NCBI RefSeq assembly: GCF_937924975.1
Contig: NZ_CALEYG010000043.1
Span: 1-55,153, forward strand
Length of the DNA: 55,153 nt
DNA from: an uncultured Stomatobaculum sp.
Lineage (GTDB): Bacteria > Bacillota > Clostridia > Lachnospirales > Lachnospiraceae
Direction: 5' to 3'
This document shows positions 16,462 to 23,540 of this stretch, in pieces. The position numbers and the translations under genes are program-made. Below the pieces are notes generated by a model. The model was not told the DNA's origin, searched no databases, and saw only the letters and a list, made by a program, of their open reading frames with translations. How positions within the stretch are numbered: position 1 is the stretch's first letter; each line of letters starts with the position of its first letter.

Positions 16462-17883
16462 TTATCCGATTGCACCCTTCATCTCAAGTCTGATCAGGTT
16501 GTTCATCTCGACCGCGTACTCAAGCGGCAGTTCCTTGCCGACATTGTCCGCGAAACCGCTGACGATCAGCGCCCTCGCATCCTCCTCGGAGACACCGCGG
16601 CTCATGAGATAGAAGACCGCGTCGTCCGAGATGCGGCCTATCTTTGCCTCGTGGCCCACATCCGCCTTGTTGGTCTTGACCTCGATTGCCGGAATCGTAT
16701 CCGAACGGCTCTCGGCATCGAGCATCAGAGACTGGCAGGAGGTAGAGCTCTTTGCGTTCTCCGCGCTCGCCTGCACCACAACCGCCGAGCGGAAGGTCGA
16801 GATGCCGCCGCTCTTTGAAATCGATCGGGTGTTCACATAGGAACTTGTATTCTTGCCGATGTGCACGACCTTACAGCCGGTGTCGAGGTTCTGCCCCGCA
16901 CCCGCAAACGTGACGCCCGAGAATTCGGAGCGCGCGCGGTCGCCCGCGAGCACGCTCATCGGGTAGAGGTAGCCGACATGAGAGCCGAAGGAACCGGAAA
17001 TCCACTCGACTTTGCCGTCTTCCTCGACTCTGGCGCGCTTCGTGTTCAGGTTGTACATATTCTTCGACCAGTTCTCAATCGTCGAATAGCGAATCGTTGC
17101 GCGCTTGCCGACAAAGAGTTCCACGCAGCCCGCGTGCAGGTTTGCGACATTGTACTTCGGCGCCGAACAGCCCTCGATAAAGTGAAGATAAGCGCCCTCG
17201 TCGACAATGATCAGCGTGTGCTCAAACTGTCCCGCGCCCGGCGCGTTCAGACGGAAGTAGGACTGCAACGGAATTTCAACGCGCACGCCCGGCGGCACAT
17301 AGACAAAGGAACCGCCCGACCAGACCGCACCGTGCAGCGCCGCGAACTTGTGATCCGTCGGCGGCACCAGCTTCATGAAGTGATCGCGTATCATCTGCTC
17401 GTAGGGGCCGTGCATCGCGCTCTCGAGATCGGTGTAGATGACGCCCTGCTCCGCGACCTCTTTTTTTACGTTGTGGTAGACGAGCTCCGAGTCGTACTGC
17501 GCGCCGACGCCCGCGAGACTCTCTCGCTCCGCCTGCGGAATGCCGAGCTTCTCAAAGGTATCTTTGATTTCCTCCGGCACCTCCGACCACTCGGCGCTCA
17601 TCTTCGTGTTCGGGCGCACATAGGTCGCAATCTTGTCCATGTTGAGACCTTCGATCGAGGGTCCCCAGACCGGCATCTCGCTCCGCTCGAAAATCTCGAG
17701 GGACTTCAGGCGGTGCTCCAGCATCCACGCCGGGTCGTTCTTCGTCTTCGAAATCTCCCGGATAATCTCCGGTGTGAGTCCCGACTGAATGCGGTAGGCA
17801 TCCTTCTCTTCGTTTCGGAAGTCATAGATCGAACGGTCTATGTCTTCCACATAGGTCCTCTCTTTTTCTCTCTCTTCCGACAT
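16462..17883 (-). CDS. sufB: Fe-S assembly scaffold protein SufB (473 aa)
   Basis: Core scaffold on which clusters are built. Characteristic blocks: VKKEVAEQGVIYTDLESA, then VPPTDHKFAALHGAVWSGGSFVYVPPGV, HFIEGCSAPKY, NWSKNMYNLNTKRA, and the C-terminal TSCQSLMLD and HEAKIGRISDDAVFYLMSRG. The Cys and Glu/His residues used for cluster assembly in the family are in place. ATG at 17883 has AAGGAG 5 nt upstream; an in-frame GTG at 17889 overlapping the sufC stop is an alternative. Confidence 0.97.
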   Translation of the reverse strand: MSEEREKERTYVEDIDRSIYDFRNEEKDAYRIQSGLTPEIIREISKTKNDPAWMLEHRLKSLEIFERSEMPVWGPSIEGLNMDKIATYVRPNTKMSAEWSEVPEEIKDTFEKLGIPQAERESLAGVGAQYDSELVYHNVKKEVAEQGVIYTDLESAMHGPYEQMIRDHFMKLVPPTDHKFAALHGAVWSGGSFVYVPPGVRVEIPLQSYFRLNAPGAGQFEHTLIIVDEGAYLHFIEGCSAPKYNVANLHAGCVELFVGKRATIRYSTIENWSKNMYNLNTKRARVEEDGKVEWISGSFGSHVGYLYPMSVLAGDRARSEFSGVTFAGAGQNLDTGCKVVHIGKNTSSYVNTRSISKSGGISTFRSAVVVQASAENAKSSTSCQSLMLDAESRSDTIPAIEVKTNKADVGHEAKIGRISDDAVFYLMSRGVSEEDARALIVSGFADNVGKELPLEYAVEMNNLIRLEMKGAIG

Positions 17884-17885
17884 AC

Positions 17886-18635
17886 TCACTCCTTGTTCTC
17901 AAACTTGGCAAAGCCCTCACGGTTGATTTCCTCGACCAGGCTGCCGTCGCCGTCCGCGACAATCGACCCCTTCACCAGCACATGGGTCTTGTCCACCTTG
18001 AGCGAGGACAGAATACCCATGTTGTGGGTGATGATGATGAGCGCCGAATCCTTGTCCTTCTGGTACTCCTCAATGCCGCGACTCACGGTTCTGACCGCGT
18101 CCACATCGAGGCCGGAATCGGTCTCGTCGAGAATCGCAAGACTCGGCTTCAGCATGAGCAGTTGTAAAATCTCCGCCTTCTTCTTCTCACCGCCCGAGAA
18201 GCCCACATTTAAGTCGCGATCCGCATAGCTCGGGTCCATGTTCAGCACCTCAAGCGCCTTTGCGATTTCCTTCCGGAAATCCCAGAGGCGGATGCGCTTG
18301 CCGGTTCTCTGCTCGATTGCATTCCGGATAAAGTTCGCGAGGCTGATGCCCGGCACCTCGAGCGGATTCTGAAAGGACATGAAAATGCCCGCCTTCGCGC
18401 GCTCGTTGACCGGGAGGTCTAAGAGGTTCTGTCCCTGGAACTCGACCGAGCCGCCGATTACCTCATAGTGCGGATTGCCCATCAGCGTGTTGCCGAGCGT
18501 CGATTTGCCGGCGCCGTTCGGTCCCATCAGGACATGGGTCTCACCGGGCTTCACCGAAAGGTTCAGGCTCTTCAGAATATTTTTCTCTTCGACCCGCACG
18601 GATAAATCCCGCACTGTCAGTAAGTCTTTGCTCAT
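17886..18635 (-). CDS. sufC: Fe-S assembly ATPase SufC (249 aa)
   Basis: ABC-type ATPase of the SufBCD complex. Walker A GPNGAGKSTLGNTLMG, the ABC signature FSGGEKKKAEILQLLML and Walker B LAILDETDSGLDVDAVR are intact, as is the switch His in IIITHNMGIL. First gene of the operon (order C-B-D-S-U), read from the promoter about 55 bp upstream. Confidence 0.97.
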   Translation of the reverse strand: MSKDLLTVRDLSVRVEEKNILKSLNLSVKPGETHVLMGPNGAGKSTLGNTLMGNPHYEVIGGSVEFQGQNLLDLPVNERAKAGIFMSFQNPLEVPGISLANFIRNAIEQRTGKRIRLWDFRKEIAKALEVLNMDPSYADRDLNVGFSGGEKKKAEILQLLMLKPSLAILDETDSGLDVDAVRTVSRGIEEYQKDKDSALIIITHNMGILSSLKVDKTHVLVKGSIVADGDGSLVEEINREGFAKFENKE

Positions 18636-18689
18636 AATTCTCCCTCCCTTGCGCCCTGCGCAAGTTCACACAAATATTGCGTTTTTAGC

Positions 18690-18719
18690 ATTATAGCGCG
18701 GCACGGTTCCCACTGGCAA
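18690..18719 (-). promoter_or_regulatory. Promoter of the suf operon
   Basis: TTGCCA (18714-18719, minus strand), an 18-bp spacer and a perfect TATAAT (18690-18695). Predicted start near 18683 leaves a leader of about 48 nt. No obvious Rrf2 or Fur palindrome overlaps it. Confidence 0.7.
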
Positions 18720-18757
18720 GATTAATTCCTACCAAAGCACTTGGAATTATGTATTTC

Positions 18758-18786
18758 TTGAAGTACAAGTACCGGCGTGTTACAAT
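18758..18786 (+). promoter_or_regulatory. Promoter of the pxp locus
   Basis: TTGAAG (18758-18763), a 17-bp spacer and TACAAT (18781-18786). Predicted start near 18793 leaves a leader of about 120 nt that carries two inverted repeats. Confidence 0.65.
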
Positions 18787-18850
18787 CCACTTTGAGGCGT
18801 TTTGCTTATTTTTACGCAGAAATTCTCTATCTGTTCAGTCATCTTTACCG

Positions 18851-18885
18851 GAAACTGTGCAGTTTCACGTTGAACTTCGCAGTTC
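18851..18885 (+). promoter_or_regulatory. Twin inverted repeats in the pxpA leader
   Basis: GAAACTGTGCAGTTTC (18851-18866) and GAACTTCGCAGTTC (18872-18885) share the pattern GAA(A)CT-N2-GCAGTT(T)C. Their starts are 21 bp apart, two helical turns. They are good candidates for a paired operator of a dimeric regulator, or for two small leader hairpins. Confidence 0.5.
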
Positions 18886-18911
18886 CGCACAAACAAGAAG
18901 GAGGTAATACT

Positions 18912-19682
18912 ATGTATCATGTGGATCTCAATTCGGATCTCGGTGAGAGCTTCGGCGCCTACACCATAGGTCTCGACAAGGAGGTTATCGCGCAGATTTC
19001 CTCGGCGAATGTGGCCTGCGGCTACCATGCCGGCGACCCTCTCGTCATGGCGGAGACCGCCCGGTTGTGTCGGGAGGCAGGGGTCGCAATCGGCGCACAC
19101 CCGGGCTTCCCGGATCTCATGGGCTTCGGTCGCCGCAACATGGCCTGCTCCCCGAAGGAAGTAAAGGCCTATATGAGCTACCAGCTCGGTGCGCTCTATG
19201 CCTTCGCAAAGGCTGCGGGACTTACGCTCCAGCATGTCAAGCCGCACGGCGCACTCTACAACATGGCGGCAAAGGACGCGGCGCTCGCGCGCGCCATTGC
19301 AGAGGCAGTCGCGGAATTCGATGACAAGCTGATTCTTCTCGGCCTCGCGAACAGCTTCCTGCTCACAGAGGCAGAGGCTGTCGGTCTCCGCACGGCCTCC
19401 GAGGTCTTTGCGGACCGCGCCTACCAGGCAGACGGCTCCCTGGTGCCGCGCTCCAAGGAGGGCGCCGTGATTCATGACAAGCAGCTTGCGATTGCCCGCA
19501 CCGTACGTATGGTAAAGGAAGGCAAGGTCACGGCGATCACCGGCGAGGAAGTCCCGCTCCGCGCGGATTCGATTTGCGTGCACGGCGACAACCCGTCTGC
19601 GGTCGAATTTGTCCGCGAAATCCGGAAGACCCTCACCGAAGAAGGTGTGCAGGTCGAAGCGCTCGGCAACTTTATCAAGTAA
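18912..19682 (+). CDS. pxpA: 5-oxoprolinase subunit A, LamB/YcsF family (256 aa)
   Basis: With PxpB and PxpC it opens 5-oxo-L-proline to glutamate at the cost of ATP. Signature blocks: MYHVDLNSDLGESFGAYTIG, VACGYHAGDPLVM, VAIGAHPGFPDLMGFGRRNM, VKPHGALYNMAAKD and SICVHGDNPSAVEFV. Length (256 aa) is standard. AAGGAGGT lies 8 nt before the ATG; reading frame upstream of it is open but has no ribosome site. First gene of a five-gene locus with the same gene content as B. subtilis ycsFGI-kipIA. Confidence 0.96.
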   Translation: MYHVDLNSDLGESFGAYTIGLDKEVIAQISSANVACGYHAGDPLVMAETARLCREAGVAIGAHPGFPDLMGFGRRNMACSPKEVKAYMSYQLGALYAFAKAAGLTLQHVKPHGALYNMAAKDAALARAIAEAVAEFDDKLILLGLANSFLLTEAEAVGLRTASEVFADRAYQADGSLVPRSKEGAVIHDKQLAIARTVRMVKEGKVTAITGEEVPLRADSICVHGDNPSAVEFVREIRKTLTEEGVQVEALGNFIK

Positions 19683-19716
19683 GTCTTCAAGATTAGATTA
19701 TAAGAGGGGTAGCAAT

Positions 19717-20952
19717 ATGAAAAGCAACCAGAACAGCCACAGTCTCTCCGTGAAACTCGGCGCAGCTTTCCTGATGGCAACTTCCGCCATCGGCCCGGGC
19801 TTCTTAACCCAGACTTCCCAGTTCACGGCAAAGTATCTCGCTTCGTTTGCCTTTGTCATTCTCTGCGTCATCATCATGGATGCGGTCGCGCAGACCAATA
19901 TCTGGTCCGTAATCGGCGTCTCGGGCAAGCGCGGGCAGGAAATCGCAAACACCGTGCTCCCGGGTCTCGGCGTGTTTTTGACCTTCCTCGTGGTCCTCGG
20001 CGGTCTCGCCTTTAACATCGGCAATGTCGGCGGTGTCGCGCTCGGCTTTGACGCGATGTTCGGTCTCCACGAAAAAATCGGCGCTATCCTCGGCGGCTCA
20101 CTCGCAATCTGCATCTTCCTCTCGAAGAGCGGCAAGGCAGCCGTCGATAAGGTCGCGCAGATTCTCGGCGGCATCATCATCCTCGTGATGCTCTTTGTCG
20201 CAATTTCCTCGAAGCCCCCGGTCGGTGAAGCGGTGGTTCGCATGTTCACACCGGAGCGCCCGGGCTCCATGGTAGGACCTATGCTGACCCTGCTCGGCGG
20301 TTCCTGCGGCGGCTACATCACCTTCTCCGGCGCACACCGCCTGCTCGACGCAGGCTACGGCGGCAACAAGGGCGAGGTCCGGCATTTCCGCCAGTCGGTT
20401 CTGACCGGTATCTCGGTCTCCGGCACCGTGCGCATTCTGCTCTTCCTCTGCGTGCTCGGCGTCTGCACCCAGGGCACCGCTCTGGTCACCGCCAATGTGG
20501 ATGCAATCACCTCCGCGAAGAACCCGGCAGCCGAAGCGTTCCGCCTCGCAGCCGGCAATCTGGGCTACCGCCTCTTCGGTCTCGCGCTCTTCTCCGCGGG
20601 TGTTACCTCGGTCATCGGCGCAGCCTACACCTCGGTCTCGTTCTTAAAGACCCTGCACCCCTATGTGCGCGAGCATGAGAGTCAGTTCATCGTCGGCTTC
20701 ATCGCATTCTCGACCCTTATCATGGCAGTGCTCGGCGGCGCGAAGAAGATGGTTATCTTCGCGGGCGCGGTGAACGGCCTGATTCTTCCGATTTCGCTCT
20801 GCTGCATGCTGCTCGCCTGCCGGAACCCGAAGGTAGTCGGCAAGGACTATCATCACCCGATGGTTCTCTATATCATCGGCTGGGTTGTCGTCGTCTTCTC
20901 GGCTTATCTCGCGATCACGGCACTCCCGAACCTCGGAAAGCTCTTCTCGTAA
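19717..20952 (+). CDS. NRAMP-related transporter, YcsG type (411 aa)
   Basis: About 11 hydrophobic segments arranged as in the NRAMP (SLC11) family. TM1 reads FLMATSAIGPGFLTQTSQF, so the GPG turn is there but the metal-binding DPGN motif is absent. TM6 reads GGYITFSGAHRLLDAG in place of the MPH metal motif. The protein is therefore unlikely to carry Mn or Fe. B. subtilis YcsG, the relative encoded beside ycsF, occupies the same operon position; import of 5-oxoproline or a related compound is a reasonable inference. It lies 34 bp after pxpA and 33 bp before pxpB. Confidence 0.88.
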   Translation: MKSNQNSHSLSVKLGAAFLMATSAIGPGFLTQTSQFTAKYLASFAFVILCVIIMDAVAQTNIWSVIGVSGKRGQEIANTVLPGLGVFLTFLVVLGGLAFNIGNVGGVALGFDAMFGLHEKIGAILGGSLAICIFLSKSGKAAVDKVAQILGGIIILVMLFVAISSKPPVGEAVVRMFTPERPGSMVGPMLTLLGGSCGGYITFSGAHRLLDAGYGGNKGEVRHFRQSVLTGISVSGTVRILLFLCVLGVCTQGTALVTANVDAITSAKNPAAEAFRLAAGNLGYRLFGLALFSAGVTSVIGAAYTSVSFLKTLHPYVREHESQFIVGFIAFSTLIMAVLGGAKKMVIFAGAVNGLILPISLCCMLLACRNPKVVGKDYHHPMVLYIIGWVVVVFSAYLAITALPNLGKLFS

Positions 20953-20985
20953 TCACTCCCGCAAGTTTGCGCAGAAAGGATTGTC

Positions 20986-21729
20986 ATGGATACTTCATTT
21001 CCGCGCTTTCTGGTAAACGGAGACAGCGCCGTGAGCGCTGTCTTCGGCGACCGGATCTCGGAAGAGATCAACCAGAAAATACGCGCATTTCAGCTTCTGC
21101 TCACCGCGCGGCATATCCCGGGACTCATTGAGACCGTCCCGACTTACTGCACGCTGATGATTCACTATGATCCCTGCCTGCTCTCCTATGAGGAGCTCCT
21201 TCAAAAACTCCGCGCGCTCGCGAGCGAAATCGATCTCACGGCGCTGCCGCCGAGCGAAGTTCTTGAAATTCCCGTCCTCTACGGCGGGGAGATGGGGCCC
21301 GACCTCGCACATGTCGCAGAGCACGCCGGTCTTTCCGAAGCGGAAGTCATCAAACTGCACAGCGAGCCGGAATATCTGATCTACATGCTCGGCTTCACCC
21401 CGGGCTTCACCTATCTCGGCGGCCTGAATCCGAAGCTCGAGACACCGCGCTTAGAGACGCCGCGCGTCCTGATTCCGGCGGGTTCGGTCGGCATCGCCGG
21501 CAAACAGACCGGCATCTATCCGATTGCCTCGCCCGGCGGCTGGCAGTTGATCGGAAGAACTCCCGTTCGTATGTATGACCCCGATCGCGAGGTCCCGATT
21601 CTGCCGCGCGCCGGCCAGTATATTCACTTCTCCCCGATTACCGCGGAGGAATACCGGAAGATTGAAGCGGAAATTGAGGCGGGAACTTATCGGCTGAACA
21701 TCCGGAAGCGAGAGGAGGTTAAGGCATGA
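20986..21729 (+). CDS. pxpB: 5-oxoprolinase subunit B, KipI family (247 aa)
   Basis: The C-terminal half has the conserved cyclophilin-like allophanate hydrolase subunit 1 motif LIYMLGFTPGFTYLGGL, then PRVLIPAGSVGIAGKQTGIYP and SPGGWQLIGRTP. The N-terminal part (MDTSFPRFLVNGDSAVSAVFG) matches the KipI lead. In B. subtilis KipI also inhibits the sporulation kinase KinA, but the shared and better supported role is in 5-oxoprolinase. Its stop overlaps the start of pxpC (ATGA), as expected for subunits of one complex. Confidence 0.95.
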   Translation: MDTSFPRFLVNGDSAVSAVFGDRISEEINQKIRAFQLLLTARHIPGLIETVPTYCTLMIHYDPCLLSYEELLQKLRALASEIDLTALPPSEVLEIPVLYGGEMGPDLAHVAEHAGLSEAEVIKLHSEPEYLIYMLGFTPGFTYLGGLNPKLETPRLETPRVLIPAGSVGIAGKQTGIYPIASPGGWQLIGRTPVRMYDPDREVPILPRAGQYIHFSPITAEEYRKIEAEIEAGTYRLNIRKREEVKA

Positions 21730-22670
21730 GCATTCAGGTGATTACCCCCGGCGCACTGACCACGGTCCAGGATCTCGGCCGCAGCGGCTACCAGGCCTTC
21801 GGTGTCCCGGTGTCCGGCGTTATGGATCCGCGCGCCATGCGCCTCGCGAATATTCTCTGCGACAACCCCGAGGAGGAGGCTGTGCTCGAGTGCACGCTCC
21901 TCGGCCCCGCGCTCAAGTTTACCGCAGACAATGTCATTGCGCTGACCGGCGGCGACCTCGGTGCGACCTTAGACGGACAGCCCCTCGCGCCTTACGGCGC
22001 GTACGCGGTGAAGAGCGGACAGACGCTCCGCTTCACGGCGCCGAAGAGCGGCTGCCGCGCTTATCTCGCCTTCCACGGCGGCCTCGACATTCCGCCCGTC
22101 ATGGGCAGCCGCTCGACCTATTTGAAAGCAAAGCTCGGCGGCTTCTCCGGACGCAAGCTCGAGAAGGGCGATGAGCTCGGCTTCCGCGCGCCCGCAGCGA
22201 CGATTCCGAATCTCGATGTGCGCCGCTTCACCCCGGAATTTGTGCCGCGGGAGGTTTACACCCTGCGTGTGGTCCTCGGACCTCAGGACGACGCGTTCAG
22301 CGAGGAAGGTCTGCAGACTTTCCTGAATGAGACCTATACGGTGACGCCGGAATTTGACCGCATGGGCTGCCGCCTAAGCGGCGCGGCGATTGCGCACAAA
22401 AACGGCGCCGACATCATCTCCGACGGCATTGCCTTCGGCGCGATTCAGGTTCCCGCATCGGGAACGCCGATTATCATGCTCGCGGACCGGCAGACCACCG
22501 GCGGTTACACAAAGATTGCCAATGTGATCAGCGCGGACTTCCGCCTGCTCTCGCAGCTGAAAGCGAACGATAAGGTTCGCTTTGCCAAGGTCTCCGTTGC
22601 CGCCGCGCAGGATGCAAAGCGCGCCGAGCGGGATGCGCTCCGCGTCTTTGCCTATGCCTTCGGGCGCTGA
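21726..22670 (+). CDS. pxpC: 5-oxoprolinase subunit C, KipA family (314 aa)
   Basis: Allophanate hydrolase subunit 2-like domain. ITPGALTTVQDLGRSGYQAFGVPVSGVMD at the N-terminus, ALTGGDLGATLDG, YLAFHGGLDIPPVMGSRSTY, and DRMGCRLSGAAI followed by ISDGIAFGAIQVPASGTPI and DRQTTGGYTKIANVI are all diagnostic. Forms the PxpBC part of the enzyme. Length 314 aa is usual. Confidence 0.96.
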   Translation: MSIQVITPGALTTVQDLGRSGYQAFGVPVSGVMDPRAMRLANILCDNPEEEAVLECTLLGPALKFTADNVIALTGGDLGATLDGQPLAPYGAYAVKSGQTLRFTAPKSGCRAYLAFHGGLDIPPVMGSRSTYLKAKLGGFSGRKLEKGDELGFRAPAATIPNLDVRRFTPEFVPREVYTLRVVLGPQDDAFSEEGLQTFLNETYTVTPEFDRMGCRLSGAAIAHKNGADIISDGIAFGAIQVPASGTPIIMLADRQTTGGYTKIANVISADFRLLSQLKANDKVRFAKVSVAAAQDAKRAERDALRVFAYAFGR

Positions 22671-22706
22671 GATTCTATTCTAAAAATCAGAAAAGGAAAC
22701 CATTTC

Positions 22707-23525
22707 ATGCATACAGAAGACGATACGAAGCTGACACCGCGGGAGGTTCGTGCGCTCGCCCGAGATAACAAGCTGACCGCCGCGACTTCCGCGCTCTGCC
22801 CGGACTATGTGAAGGCAAGCCTCCTGATTCTCCCGGCTGCTTACGCGGACGATTTTCTCCGCTTTGCCTCCTGGAATCCGGAGGCTTGCCCCGTGCTCGA
22901 GGTGATACGGGAGAAACCGCTCTCCTCTTTCCTCGCCCCCGGCGCGAATCTCTGCACGGACTTTCCGCGCTATCGTGTCTTTTTAAACGGCGAGGTCTCG
23001 AAGGAAGTGCGCGAAGTGAAAGCACTCTGGAACATAGGCTCCGTCGGCTTCCTGCTCGGCTGCTCGGCCTCCTTCGACGGGGCACTGCTCGCGGCCGGTC
23101 TTCCTGTGCGCCATGTGGAAGAACATCGCGCGATGCCGATTTATCAGACCAAGCTCCGCACCTGCCCGGCCGGTCCCTTCCGCGGCCCCGTGCTGGTCTC
23201 GATGCGCCCCCTGCCGCAGGCTGCGGTCAAGAAGGCCTATCAGCTGACCGAGCCCATGGAATTGGTGCACGGCGCACCGATTCAGATCGGCGCCCCCGAA
23301 GAAATCGGTATTGCCGATTTAAATAAACCCGATTTCGGCGAGGCAGGCAGCATCCGCGACGGCGAAACGCCGGTCTTCTGGTCCTCCTCGGCGACGGTAC
23401 AGGCAGCCCTCCGCTTTGCGAAGCTGCCGCTCGCAATCACCGATGTACCGGGCTACCCGCTGATTTCCGACATTCGGAACGACGCGCTCCCGGAACTCTT
23501 TCAAAAAGAAAAAGCGCGCGTTTAA
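22707..23525 (+). CDS. ycsI: YcsI/DUF1445 family protein, D-glutamate cyclase-like (272 aa)
   Basis: SFLAPGANLCTDFPRYRVFLNGEV, NIGSVGFLLGCSASFDGALLAAGL, VRHVEEHRAMPIYQTKLRTCPAG and FWSSSATVQAALRFAKLPLAITDVPGYP are family blocks. The vertebrate relative (DGLUCY) turns D-glutamate into 5-oxo-D-proline; the bacterial role is not settled. Last gene of the pxp locus, 36 bp after pxpC; its stop codon abuts the stop of the convergent GH3 gene, inside a hairpin. Confidence 0.92.
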   Translation: MHTEDDTKLTPREVRALARDNKLTAATSALCPDYVKASLLILPAAYADDFLRFASWNPEACPVLEVIREKPLSSFLAPGANLCTDFPRYRVFLNGEVSKEVREVKALWNIGSVGFLLGCSASFDGALLAAGLPVRHVEEHRAMPIYQTKLRTCPAGPFRGPVLVSMRPLPQAAVKKAYQLTEPMELVHGAPIQIGAPEEIGIADLNKPDFGEAGSIRDGETPVFWSSSATVQAALRFAKLPLAITDVPGYPLISDIRNDALPELFQKEKARV

Positions 23526-23540
23526 TCAACGCAGCGCTTT
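23511..23540 (-). terminator. Terminator hairpin built over two convergent stop codons
   Basis: AAAGCGC-GCGTT pairs with AACGC-A-GCGCTTT (12 bp, one bulged A). The 5-nt loop TAATC begins within the ycsI stop and runs into the GH3 stop. On the minus strand it is followed by TTTTTCTTTTTG, so it should end the GH3 operon efficiently; the plus-strand tail (CTCATTCC) is poor. Confidence 0.75.

Noticed and set aside
18777..18911. An N-terminal extension of pxpA beginning at about 18777.
   Set aside because: It overlaps the promoter, has no ribosome site, and the canonical PxpA N-terminus starts at 18912 behind AAGGAGGT.
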